The notes under the pieces were generated by a model. It was not told the DNA's origin and ran no database searches. It saw only the letters and a program-made list of their open reading frames with translations. Of a stretch of 21,291 bases of DNA, positions 14,801 to 21,291 are shown piece by piece; position 1 is the first letter of the stretch, and the number at the start of each line of letters is the position of its first letter. The translations under genes and the position numbers were made by a program. This DNA is from JAZNUH01 sp045592225 (GTDB lineage Bacteria > Bacillota > Clostridia > UMGS1883 > UMGS1540). Location of the stretch: the NCBI GenBank assembly GCA_045592225.1, contig JAZNUH010000126.1, forward strand, positions 1 through 21,291, in the 5' to 3' direction.

Positions 14801-16706
14801 TGCTGTAGGGTATATCTGCATTTGTCTGCTCCCAGATTAAAAGCTCGTCGTCTTCAACATACTCAAATCCACCGTTTTTGATAAGGTTGAGTTCTTTTTC
14901 GGGAACAACCTTGTCCTCGTCATAAACGGGGGTAAGCTTTACATTGTCCCAAGCCATTTCACCGTTTATCCAGTTGTTGTTACGCAGTGTAATTTCTATT
15001 TTTTCTACCTTTGATTCTGCCGCATCAATAATATTTGAAAGGTCAAGCTCAAAGTCCTTCATTGTCCAGTATTCTGTATCAGCTATATCTGTACCAAAGT
15101 CTGTACCGCCGGCATACACGGCGCTCTTTTTAAAACCATCGCCGTCGGTTACAGTTACTTCTACTATACCTGTGGGTTTACGTCCGCCTACAAGTCCGTC
15201 AAAGGTCAGCATATATCTGTACTTTTCCTGATTTGTGTACCATTCTGCCGACTTGTCAATGGTAATTTCCTGCTTAACACCGGGGTATGCGTGGTCTGCA
15301 AGGTTTTTGTAGTAAATTCTGTTTCTGCCCTTTGTTGCGCCTGTTGTTTGTATGCTGTAGGGTATATCTGCATTTGTCTGTTCCCAGTTTGCTATTACAC
15401 CGTCGGTTACAGTTTCAAAGCTACCGTTTGCAATAAGGTTTAAGGTATCATCTTCCTCTTCTGCGGGAGGGGTTGCATTTTCATCAAAAGAAGGAGTGAG
15501 CTTTACATTATCATATGCAATACATTGGTTGTTGCCCATACCCACAAGGCCTATTTTAATGGACTTAATAGGCTGTACGCCTATTGTATCAGCTATAAGC
15601 TCGCTTATATTAAAGCTCTGCCTGTTCATCTGCCACTGTTTTTCCGCATCATAAACATATTGCAGAGTCTGTGTGTAAACTGTTCCGTCTTCACCTGTTA
15701 CTGTCAGTTCAAGATTTCCCTTGTATGCCGAAGAGCCTACATATACGTCCATACTCAGCACATAGCTGTATGCATAGTATTGCTGATAATACTCCGACTC
15801 TTCATCAAAGGTTACTGTCTGTGTAAGTCTGCCCACTGCCCAGGTTTCTTCAGTATTAACAGTATATACCGCCGCTGTGCTGTCAAGAGTTCCGAAGGGC
15901 TCTGCTCCGACAGCTGTACGAAGTGCAGTACCCTGCTCAAAATTCTTGTTACTGTATTGCCCTTCCTGTGTCCAGCCGGGGATATCTGTTGCCGACTCAC
16001 CTGTTACGATAAAATCGCCGTTCTGAATAAGGTTCGTTGTAGCATCTGCAGGCAGCTTTGTTGCATCAAACACGGGTGTAAGCTTTACATTATCGTATGC
16101 AATACACTGGCTGTTGCCCTTACCCACAAGACCTATCTTTATGGATTTGATAGCCTGATCGCCTATAGTGTCGGCAACAAGCTCACTTATATTAAAGCTC
16201 TGGCTGTTCATCTGCCACTGCTTGTCTGCATCATATACATAATTTACAGTCTGCGAAGCAACTGTTCCGTCTGCACCTGTTACAGTAAGCTCCAGCCAGC
16301 CTCTGTAAGCCGAAGAGCCTACATATACATCCATATTGAGTATGTAGCTGTATGCAGGATAATACACATAGTAATCTGATGCTTCATTAAAGGTTACAGT
16401 CTGTGTAAGTCTGCCTGCCGCCCAGGTTTCTTCAGTATTAACAGTATATACCGCCGCTGTGCTTTCAAGAGTTCCGAAAGGCTCTGCAGTTGTTGATGTG
16501 CGCAGGGCGGTTGACTGTTCAAAGTATTTGTTGCCGTACTCGCCTTCCTGTGTCCAGCCGCTGATATTTGTTGCCGATTCACTGTCAACGGTTTCAAAAT
16601 CTCCGTTGACAATAAGGTTTACCTCGTCATCAGCCATAACAGGCATTACCACCGCCATTGAAAGCAACATTACAACTGAAACTATCATTGCAATCAATTT
16701 TTTCAT
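11838..16706 (-). CDS. Giant secreted protein of eight CBM4/9-like modules plus shared C-terminal domain
   Basis: 1622 residues. The signal peptide (MKKLIAMIVSVVMLL, likely cut after VMA at 25) is followed by tandem modules, most opening with an N-L-[IVL]-x-N-G-x-F-E motif and ending in Y/WDNVKL or a variant: 30-213, 225-406, 423-595, 607-779, 789-981, 990-1162, 1170-1321 and 1329-1514. Modules 1, 2 and 6 are one subtype (GWTQEG, SAYRG); 3, 4 and 5 another (QTNAD, GVKQ, FDG); 7 and 8 are divergent. The layout matches CBM4/9-type carbohydrate-binding beta sandwiches. Residues 1517-1622 are a domain shared with the two genes upstream of it. No catalytic domain, LPXTG, SLH, dockerin or C-terminal membrane helix is visible. 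It is probably an extracellular glycan-binding or matrix protein (inference). ATG 16706 has a strong AAGGAGG site. Confidence 0.88.
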   Translation of the reverse strand: MKKLIAMIVSVVMLLSMAVVMPVMADDEVNLIVNGDFETVDSESATNISGWTQEGEYGNKYFEQSTALRTSTTAEPFGTLESTAAVYTVNTEETWAAGRLTQTVTFNEASDYYVYYPAYSYILNMDVYVGSSAYRGWLELTVTGADGTVASQTVNYVYDADKQWQMNSQSFNISELVADTIGDQAIKSIKIGLVGKGNSQCIAYDNVKLTPVFDATKLPADATTNLIQNGDFIVTGESATDIPGWTQEGQYSNKNFEQGTALRTAVGAEPFGTLDSTAAVYTVNTEETWAVGRLTQTVTFDEESEYYQQYYAYSYVLSMDVYVGSSAYKGNLELTVTGEDGTVYTQTLQYVYDAEKQWQMNRQSFNISELIADTIGVQPIKSIKIGLVGMGNNQCIAYDNVKLTPSFDENATPPAEEEDDTLNLIANGSFETVTDGVIANWEQTNADIPYSIQTTGATKGRNRIYYKNLADHAYPGVKQEITIDKSAEWYTNQEKYRYMLTFDGLVGGRKPTGIVEVTVTDGDGFKKSAVYAGGTDFGTDIADTEYWTMKDFELDLSNIIDAAESKVEKIEITLRNNNWINGEMAWDNVKLTPVYDEDKVVPEKELNLIKNGGFEYVEDDELLIWEQTNADIPYSIQTTGATEGMNRIYYKNLADHAYPGVKQEITIDKSAEWYTNQEKYRYMLTFDGLVGGRAPSGIVEVTVTDGDGFKKSAVYAGGTNYGVDLPAEKYWTVTGFELDLSNIIDAAESKVEKIEITLRNNNWINGEMAWDNVKLAPVYDEDKVVEKELNLLKNGGFEYFDENGLLIWEQTNADALYNHYKNGDTYNRVSNGEVVRQQTWNSSTEGMYAIHYINYADNAYAGVKQTVTFGADDAWFTNQDKHRFILSFDGQIAGVLPTGAVAVTAYDAEGVASTAIFRGGQDYGTDIADTEYWTMKNFSVDISEVLDALETDAVKVDIELRNNTHINGEMAWDNVILTPVYDADKVVPVNLVVNGTFEKDEAGSTEFASWTQTGDAEIVFTVSEEAEIGKVAKYDASATPGAVASLTQTITMDTEADWYKDFRNYRYILSYDSYAPGSAYRGYVQVTVTGANGVTATTQYAFPYPVEAGDQWKMNTFTRDLKDFIETGIGIQPVKSLDVVLVGTHPNGGIIFYDNVKLYAEYVKPTTEKNYAVNPGFEEMDGDTLVGWTFSGADQEEVLGMDGAGTEGNNYIALPVGAYADLTLSGEQLPAGAAYLIQFDYKQLGAGGEMKIENPAQGNEEMFSVKYGEATGTSEETAVWKNYKDIIVLSENDTQGVRILLRNTDVTNNEYVFYDNVKITRINGYDMDNLIKNGSFEAGASNGSTSIPGWSHTVTSKPCNLTQTETGYELYMPAGLYAINQTVAIKDYDTMAGQNHGYKLEYDVYGNYHKFTIKVAFENPDGDDIVFPIEVSSIRSNELDQNGMYLGPESEPLDTPIKLDEKTYVVADLNVLTHVEYDLTWIAQMLPNPIKSINIEFSSMGSSSNIDNVRLICRKNSFSVLDGDSNVVNKIETAEDVSLKAKLRCYTDVENAKVYFAVYDKAEDGTLTMKGITIALLTGDGEEKTAETDFVLVDTIKGETVIHAVIWGGNNKMTPIAKYTIE
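14370..15440 (-). repeat. Near-identical tandem modules 3 and 4 of the 1622-residue protein
   Basis: 14370-14888 and 14922-15440 encode modules 4 and 3 with a 552-nt (184-codon) period. Long stretches are identical in DNA, for example downstream from ATTGTCCCAAGCCATTTC at 14391 and 14943. A third copy lies in the next gene at 17865-18383. Confidence 0.9.
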
Positions 16707-16804
16707 TTTTCTTTCCTCCTTGAATTATAATGTCTGCCGCAAACGGTGTGTCCGCCTGCCGATATACCCGAAAAAGCCATTTTTACGAGCTTTGTTCTAA
16801 TTCG

Positions 16805-16834
16805 ATTATACTTTAGGGCTCAAATGACTGTCAA
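16805..16834 (-). promoter_or_regulatory. Sigma-A promoter of the 1622-residue gene
   Basis: TTGACA (16834-16829), 18-nt spacer, TATAAT (16810-16805). Just upstream of the -35 box is TAAAATTACC, an element shared with the two sister promoters. The leader is about 95 nt and ends in AAGGAGGAAA. Confidence 0.82.
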
Positions 16835-16907
16835 GGGTAATTTTATTAAATACAACATTTACCAACACGTTTTTTAAACAGGCTTTTGCCCCTCTTATAC
16901 TGTGCAA

Positions 16908-16933
16908 AAAAGGGTTGAATAATCAACCCTTTT
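16908..16933 (-). terminator. Intrinsic terminator of the 698-residue gene
   Basis: An 11-bp stem (16908-16918 with 16923-16933, ATAA loop). On the minus strand it ends in a run of six T. It lies 20 nt after the stop at 16953. Confidence 0.88.
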
Positions 16934-16952
16934 ATTTTACACCAAATAAGCT

Positions 16953-19049
16953 TTATTCTGCTGTTACTCCTATAACTGACACAGCATCGCTTCCCCAGAT
17001 AAACGCCTTGACTATTGTTACTCCGGCAGTTGTATTAATGTTCTGCAAAGTTGCCGATGTGTTTTCTACACCTGCAGTAAGGGGAGCAGCGTTTGCGCCC
17101 ATCAGTCTTATAACTCCGTTTGCATCCTTTGCATATACTGCAATATAGGAATAAGCTGCTGCATCACTGCCTGAGTAGCTTGCCTTTGCTGTAAAGGTTG
17201 CATTTTCAGCAGTTGCAATTTCGTTTACTTCTGCGCCATCGCCGTCAACAATAGCAAGGTCTACAACTTTTACAGGCACAAGCTTTACATTGTCATATGC
17301 AATACTATGTCCGTTGTGATTACCACAAAGGCCTACTTTTATTGACTTAATTGGCTGATCGCCTATTGTATCTGCAACAAGCTCTTTTATACGGAAAGTC
17401 TGGTTGTTAATCGAATATTCAGTACTGTTTGTAACGAAGGGAAGGGAAGATATTGTCGCAACCGTACCATCTGCCCCTGTTACTGTAAGCTCTGCCCAAC
17501 CTCTGTATGCCGATCCTGATTGGTATACATCCATACTAAGTTCATAATCATATTTATTATAGTTTACATAGTAATCTGCAGCTGTGTCAATTACAGCAGT
17601 CTGCGTAAGTCTGCCTACCGCCCATGTTTCTGCCAGACACACAGTATATACCGCTGACATCGTGGGCATATCGTCATATTTCCATGCGCCGTCATCGATA
17701 CCATCAACACCGTTCCAAAGCTCTGTACTCTGTTTGAAATACTTGTTACCAAACTCTCCCTCCTGTGTCCAGCCGGGGATTTCTGTTGCTGTTGCTCCTA
17801 AGTATTTAAATTCGCCGTTTTTTATAAGGTTAAGCTCCTTTTCAGGTACAACCTTATCTTCATCATATACAGGAACAAGCTTAACATTGTCCCAACTCAT
17901 TTCGCCATTTATGTAAGGATTGTTACGCAGTGTAATTTCAAGCTTTTCTACCTTGGATTCTGCCGAGTCAATAATATTTGACAGGTCAAGCTCAAAGCCT
18001 ATTACTTTCCAATACTTTTCTTCAGGCAGATCTACACCATAGTTTGTCCCGCCGGCATATACCGCGCTATTTTCAAAGCCGTCTGCATCTGTAACTGTTA
18101 CTTCAACAATACCTGAGGGTGCTCTTCCGCCTACAAGACCGTCAAAGGACAGCATATATCTGTATTTTCCCTGATTTGTGTACCAGTCTGCTTCCTTGTC
18201 GATTACAATTTCCTGCTTAACACCGGGGTATGCGTTGTCTGCAAGGTTTTTGTAGTAAATTCTGTTAAGCCCCTCTGTTGCACCTGTTGTGATCACCTGG
18301 TATTCAATGTCAGCATTGATTGGAGTCCAATTTGCTAATTCGCCATTGATTACTTTTTCGAAGCTGCCATTCCAAATAAGGTTTACCGTCGGCTTAAAGC
18401 CTTCAGGAAGTTCGTTTCCGTTAAGCTCGGGTGTAAGCTTTATATTATCGAATGCAATACCATAGTTATTGTGTTTACAATAAAGTTTAATTTTAATAGT
18501 TTTAATGGGCTGATCGCCTATTGTATCTGCTACCAGTTCACTTACATTAAAAGTGTGTGCGTTTACGTTGTTATTACCGTTTACAGTCAATGCCGGTGTT
18601 ACTTCTGCTTTGGTTCCGTTCGCACCTGTTACCTCAAGCATCGGAGTACCTCTATATACTCCTGTTGCCTGGAATATATCCATGCTGAGCATATAGTCAT
18701 AGGCATAATAATGTACATAGTAATCTGAGTTTTCGTCAATCGTTATTGTCTGCGTTAAATTACCATTCGCCCATGTTTCATTATGGTCTACAGTATATAC
18801 CGCTGCTTTACTGGGCAAATCTACAATCTTAGCCGTGTTATTATACACAGCGGTGTCCTGTTTGAAATTTTTGTTACCATACTGGCCTTCCTGTGTCCAG
18901 CCGGGGATGTCTGTTTCGGTTGTGCCAACAATTTCAAAGTCGCCGTTTACAACCAGATTAACATCCTCGATGGCCGCCGAAACGGGCATTGCCACTGCCA
19001 AAGTCAGCAGCATAACAACGGATAATACCATTGCCATGATCTTTTTCAT
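16953..19049 (-). CDS. Secreted protein of three CBM4/9-like modules plus shared C-terminal domain
   Basis: 698 residues, paralogous to its neighbours. The signal peptide (MKKIMAMVLSVVMLL, likely cut after VSA at 25) is followed by modules at 31-208 (GWTQEG subtype), 223-395 (FDGLVGGR subtype, very close to modules 3/4 of the 1622-residue protein) and 407-593 (GWTQEG subtype). The C-terminal domain is at 595-698 (VDGDGAEVNEI, SYIAVYA, IVKAFIWGSD). The A-B-A order shows module shuffling between paralogues. No enzymatic domain or known anchor is visible. ATG 19049 follows GAGGAGG. The gene has its own promoter and terminator, so the three paralogues are separate transcription units rather than one operon. 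Role: probable extracellular polysaccharide binding (inference). Confidence 0.88.
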   Translation of the reverse strand: MKKIMAMVLSVVMLLTLAVAMPVSAAIEDVNLVVNGDFEIVGTTETDIPGWTQEGQYGNKNFKQDTAVYNNTAKIVDLPSKAAVYTVDHNETWANGNLTQTITIDENSDYYVHYYAYDYMLSMDIFQATGVYRGTPMLEVTGANGTKAEVTPALTVNGNNNVNAHTFNVSELVADTIGDQPIKTIKIKLYCKHNNYGIAFDNIKLTPELNGNELPEGFKPTVNLIWNGSFEKVINGELANWTPINADIEYQVITTGATEGLNRIYYKNLADNAYPGVKQEIVIDKEADWYTNQGKYRYMLSFDGLVGGRAPSGIVEVTVTDADGFENSAVYAGGTNYGVDLPEEKYWKVIGFELDLSNIIDSAESKVEKLEITLRNNPYINGEMSWDNVKLVPVYDEDKVVPEKELNLIKNGEFKYLGATATEIPGWTQEGEFGNKYFKQSTELWNGVDGIDDGAWKYDDMPTMSAVYTVCLAETWAVGRLTQTAVIDTAADYYVNYNKYDYELSMDVYQSGSAYRGWAELTVTGADGTVATISSLPFVTNSTEYSINNQTFRIKELVADTIGDQPIKSIKVGLCGNHNGHSIAYDNVKLVPVKVVDLAIVDGDGAEVNEIATAENATFTAKASYSGSDAAAYSYIAVYAKDANGVIRLMGANAAPLTAGVENTSATLQNINTTAGVTIVKAFIWGSDAVSVIGVTAE

Positions 19050-19148
19050 TTTTATTCCTCCTCGCAGGATTATAATTTATGCAACATTTCCTTTCAGTTG
19101 CGTTGCCATATCAAAGAAGTTTTTTGTACAATGCTTTTATTCAATTTA

Positions 19149-19178
19149 ATTGTACTTTGCACTCCAAAGTGCCGTCAA
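19149..19178 (-). promoter_or_regulatory. Sigma-A promoter of the 698-residue gene
   Basis: TTGACG (19178-19173), 18-nt spacer, TACAAT (19154-19149), at the same place as the perfect promoter of the sister cassette. Confidence 0.72.
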
Positions 19179-19213
19179 GAGTAATTTTATAAAATTCACG
19201 TTTTGGTAAACCG

Positions 19214-19259
19214 TTTTTTGTACTTTTGTGCCTTTTTTCCGTATTTTTGTGCTTTTTTT
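19214..19259 (-). promoter_or_regulatory. Phased A-tract array upstream of the promoter
   Basis: Five T-runs on the plus strand (A-runs on the coding strand) at 19214-19219, 19224-19227, 19233-19238, 19244-19248 and 19253-19259. Their centres are about 9, 10, 10.5 and 10 nt apart, the helical phasing that gives intrinsically curved DNA or a distal UP-like element. Confidence 0.7.
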
Positions 19260-19377
19260 ATATAAAAAAGTGTTTTTAACACTTCAACCTCCCGACCCCC
19301 TATCTTTTTAGGGTAACAAGGTGTACTTTTTTTGAAATAAGCAGAAAAATTTTTCAATAGTATTAAAAATCAAACTA

Positions 19378-19397
19378 CCGACAGCAACTGCTGTCGG
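19378..19397 (-). terminator. Intrinsic terminator of the 503-residue gene
   Basis: An 8-bp GC-rich stem CCGACAGC/GCTGTCGG with a 4-nt loop. On the minus strand it is followed by TAGTTTGATTTTTAAT. It lies 27 nt after the stop at 19425. Confidence 0.75.
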
Positions 19398-19424
19398 GAG
19401 TAATTTGTTAATAAATATTCAGTA

Positions 19425-20936
19425 TCAGTCAGCTATCTCACCAATAACCGATACGCCCTGTGAATCCCATATAAATGCTTTAACAACTGTTGTGCCTGCA
19501 ATTGTGTCAACACCTTCTACCTTGGGTGCTGCCACGCCCTCTACAAAGGGTGCAGCGTTAGCTGCCACAAGTCTGTATACGCCGTTGTTTACAGAGTATA
19601 CTGCAATGTAAGCATAAGCACCTGCATCACTGCCGGCATAGGTTGCATTTGCTATAAATGTAGCATCTTCTGCTGTCACAATTTCGTTAACATCAGCACC
19701 ATTGCCATCAACAATTGTTACATCAAAAATCTTTTTTACGGGAACAAGCTTTATTACGTTCCAACCCATATCTCCTAGTTCATTTGATTTAAGCTCGATA
19801 TCTATCTGTACCGCTTTTCCTTCCAACCCATCTATTACATCTGTAACATCAATTGTCTGTTCATCAAACATATGAGACGATCCTGCTGTAGCAACAAAAT
19901 CTGTTCCACCTACATAAGTTTTTGTTGTAGAGGTACCGTCTGCTGCATACGCTGTCAAAGTAACAGACCCATTCGGTTGATTAGATGAATAACCACTGAC
20001 ACTCAAGTTAAAATTATATTTATCCTGATTTATATACCAATCCCCCGATTGGTCAAGAATAATTTCCTGCTTAAGACCAGCATTCGGACTTACCCCGGTA
20101 GCGCTATTTTGATCATGAATCATATAGATACCATCCGGATAGAGCCATGGTTCCTGTTTTACTCTCCAGTAGTATCTTGCATCAGGATTTGTCTGCACCC
20201 ATCCTAAACCATCAAATTCTACAAATTGTCCGGGTGTTACTCCTTCGTTTGGAATATCAAAACTACCGTTTACAATGAGGTTTACTCCATCATATTCAGG
20301 AACAAGCTTTATTACGTTCCAGCCCATATCTCCTGCTTCATTTGATTTAAGCTCGATATCTATCCGTACCGCTTTTCCTTCCAACCCATCTATTACATCT
20401 GTAACATCAATTGTCTGTTCATCAAACATACGAGACGATCCTGCTGTAGCAACAAAATCTGTTCCACCTACATAAGTTTTTGTTGTAGAGGTACCGTCTG
20501 CTGCATACGCTGTCAAAGTAACAGACCCATTCGGTTGAGCAGATGAATAACCACTGACACTCAAGTTAAATTTATATTTATCCTGATTTATATACCAGTC
20601 CGCCGATGGGTCAAGAATAATTTCCTGCTTAAGACCAGCATTCGGACTTTTAGAGGGAGTACTATTTTTTTTCCCATCATGAATCATATATGTACCATCC
20701 GGATCGAGGTATGGAAGCTGTTCTAATCTCCAGTAGTATCTCGCATCAGGATTTGTCTGCACCCATCCTAAACCATTAAATTCAACATCCTGTCCTATTG
20801 TTACCCCGTCATTTGCCAAATCAAAGCTGGGGTTTACAACGAGGTTTACCTCTTCGGTATCAGCTAAAACAGGCATTGCCACTGTCATTGTCAGCAGCAT
20901 TACAGCCGAAATTACCGTTGATATCAATTTCTTCAC
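19425..20936 (-). CDS. Secreted protein of two CBM4/9-like modules plus shared C-terminal domain
   Basis: 503 residues. The signal peptide (KKLISTVISAVMLL, likely cut after VLA at 25) is followed by two closely similar modules at 31-213 and 218-400 (GLGWVQTNPDARYYWR; GLKQEIILD; GWNVIKLVP), a variant of the QTNAD/GVKQ subtype, and then the common C-terminal domain at 404-503 (VDGNGADVNEI, AYIAVYS, VVKAFIWDSQG). This is the smallest member of the trio and could be closest to the basal architecture (inference). The start is GTG at 20936, with AGGAGG 7 nt upstream; no ATG fits. No catalytic residues, anchor motif or transmembrane segment besides the signal peptide is seen. Confidence 0.87.
   Translation of the reverse strand: MKKLISTVISAVMLLTMTVAMPVLADTEEVNLVVNPSFDLANDGVTIGQDVEFNGLGWVQTNPDARYYWRLEQLPYLDPDGTYMIHDGKKNSTPSKSPNAGLKQEIILDPSADWYINQDKYKFNLSVSGYSSAQPNGSVTLTAYAADGTSTTKTYVGGTDFVATAGSSRMFDEQTIDVTDVIDGLEGKAVRIDIELKSNEAGDMGWNVIKLVPEYDGVNLIVNGSFDIPNEGVTPGQFVEFDGLGWVQTNPDARYYWRVKQEPWLYPDGIYMIHDQNSATGVSPNAGLKQEIILDQSGDWYINQDKYNFNLSVSGYSSNQPNGSVTLTAYAADGTSTTKTYVGGTDFVATAGSSHMFDEQTIDVTDVIDGLEGKAVQIDIELKSNELGDMGWNVIKLVPVKKIFDVTIVDGNGADVNEIVTAEDATFIANATYAGSDAGAYAYIAVYSVNNGVYRLVAANAAPFVEGVAAPKVEGVDTIAGTTVVKAFIWDSQGVSVIGEIAD
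19741..20598 (-). repeat. Near-identical intragenic duplication in the 503-residue gene
   Basis: About 300 nt at 19741-20040 recur at 20299-20598 with only scattered differences, a 558-nt (186-codon) offset. They cover the C-terminal two thirds of each module. Confidence 0.9.
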
Positions 20937-21029
20937 CTTTGTTCCTCCTTATAGATTTATAATTTAATGCAACATTCCTTTCAGTTGCGCTGTCTTATCA
21001 AAGAAGTTTTTGTACAATGCTTTTAATTA

Positions 21030-21058
21030 ATTATATATTGCACTATTTATGTTGTCAA
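21030..21058 (-). promoter_or_regulatory. Consensus sigma-A promoter of the 503-residue gene
   Basis: TTGACA (21058-21053), exactly 17 nt, TATAAT (21035-21030): perfect consensus, preceded by TAAAATTACTC. Confidence 0.85.
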
Positions 21059-21096
21059 GAGTAATTTTATAAAATTCACGTTTTTTTGGTAAACCG

Positions 21097-21142
21097 TTTT
21101 TTGTACTTTTGTGCCTTTTTTCCGTGTTTTTGTGCTTTTTTT
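21097..21142 (-). promoter_or_regulatory. Phased A-tract array, second copy
   Basis: T-runs on the plus strand at 21097-21102, 21107-21110, 21116-21121, 21127-21131 and 21136-21142, with the same helical spacing as 19214-19259. An extra 7-T run lies at 21081-21087. Confidence 0.7.
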
Positions 21143-21152
21143 ATATAAAAAT

Positions 21153-21184
21153 GGGCAGTAGCAAAATATTTTTTACTACTGCCC
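21153..21184 (-). terminator. Intrinsic terminator of the gene entering from the right edge
   Basis: A 9-bp stem GGGCAGTAG/CTACTGCCC (21153-21161 with 21176-21184), followed on the minus strand by ATTTTTATAT. It starts 5 nt after the stop at 21190. Confidence 0.85.
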
Positions 21185-21189
21185 CGGTT

Positions 21190-21291
21190 TTAATATTCTA
21201 TTTTAATTTCTCCGTCCGCTTCACTTACTCTTATTCTTCCGCCGGCGGTTACCGCCTCGGAGATAATAAGGTAAGCAACCTTATCCTCAAG
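21190..21291 (-). CDS. 3' end of an unidentified gene, cut by the window edge
   Basis: The last 34 codons are open to the edge and end in TAA at 21190. The residues include VAYLIISEAV and SEADGEIKIEY. Normal codon use and an adjacent terminator support a real gene end, but the family cannot be recognised from this fragment. Confidence 0.65.
   Translation of the reverse strand, partial: LEDKVAYLIISEAVTAGGRIRVSEADGEIKIEY

Larger units (their letters stand above)
19060..19262 (-). repeat. Duplicated promoter-leader cassette, copy 1
   Basis: It aligns end to end with 20947-21147: leader block (GCAAC...GTTGC hairpin at 19081-19101, ATTGTACAAAAA), promoter, TAAAATTACTCTTGAC element and T-tract array. 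It differs mainly by short indels. The rest of this intergenic region (19263-19377) holds a 7-bp AAGTGTT hairpin (19268-19284) and otherwise nothing I can name. Confidence 0.85.
20947..21147 (-). repeat. Duplicated promoter-leader cassette, copy 2
   Basis: Counterpart of 19060-19262, including the GCAAC/GTTGC leader hairpin (20969-20988), the ATTGTACAAAAA block, the promoter and the A-tract array. Confidence 0.85.

Noticed and set aside
15525..16379. 284-codon open frame on the plus strand rich in Cys, Tyr and Ile
   Set aside because: Antisense to modules of the 1622-residue secreted protein. Low-complexity composition typical of a reverse-strand shadow.
14370..20846. Regularly spaced repeats that could suggest a CRISPR or satellite array
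   Set aside because: Periods of about 552-558 nt are whole protein modules in frame; there are no short repeats with unique spacers.
11838..20936. Cellulosome scaffoldin (cohesin/dockerin) interpretation of the modular proteins
   Set aside because: No dockerin Ca2+-binding repeats, no cohesin-like sequence and no SLH or sortase motif were seen.

Overview
The window reads as a chromosomal segment of a Gram-positive, low-to-medium GC anaerobe of the Clostridia (inference). The grounds are strong AGGAGG-type ribosome binding sites, consensus sigma-A promoters (several TTGACA/TATAAT pairs at 17-18 nt), intrinsic terminators after most genes, a yybP-ykoY riboswitch, and families typical of gut or rumen Firmicutes: WG-repeat plus copper-amine-oxidase-N domains, NlpC/P60, AI-2E, GH28 and strings of CBM4/9-like modules. 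I saw no rRNA, no complete tRNA, no CRISPR array and no transposase.

Region 1 (1-8460) is housekeeping-like. A 5'-truncated WG-repeat/stalk-domain protein (+) converges on a P2-type cation ATPase (-) through a bidirectional terminator. The ATPase is preceded by a promoter, a Mn2+-type yybP-ykoY aptamer and a terminator that reuses the aptamer's closing strand, so it is probably switched on by metal. Further minus-strand single-gene units follow: branched-chain aminotransferase (ilvE), a secreted SH3b-NlpC/P60 hydrolase, an AI-2E family permease and a two-OB-fold SSB-like protein. Most have their own promoter and terminator.

Region 2 (8405-11830) begins with a plus-strand SDR oxidoreductase, transcribed divergently from the SSB-like gene. 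Next comes a two-gene plus-strand operon: an apparently internally deleted beta-galactosidase-like protein and an intact cytoplasmic GH28 polygalacturonase-family enzyme, followed by a highly structured non-coding stretch. This block is flanked by a 24-nt near-perfect direct repeat. The left copy is the last codons of the SDR gene; the right copy is the left arm of a perfect terminator hairpin. The simplest reading is that the carbohydrate island was inserted into the SDR terminator.

Region 3 (11838-20936) is the most unusual part: three consecutive minus-strand genes for secreted modular proteins of 1622, 698 and 503 residues. Each has a similar signal peptide, a string of CBM4/9-like beta-sandwich modules (about 8, 3 and 2) and a shared C-terminal domain of about 100 residues. 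There is no catalytic domain and no obvious LPXTG, SLH or dockerin anchor. Modules are shuffled and sometimes nearly identical at DNA level. The promoter-leader of the second and third genes is a duplicated cassette with phased A-tracts. The proteins look like an expanding set of surface or matrix glycan-binding proteins; the shared C-terminal domain is the best candidate for a common anchoring or assembly function. The window ends in the 3' end of an unidentified minus-strand gene.
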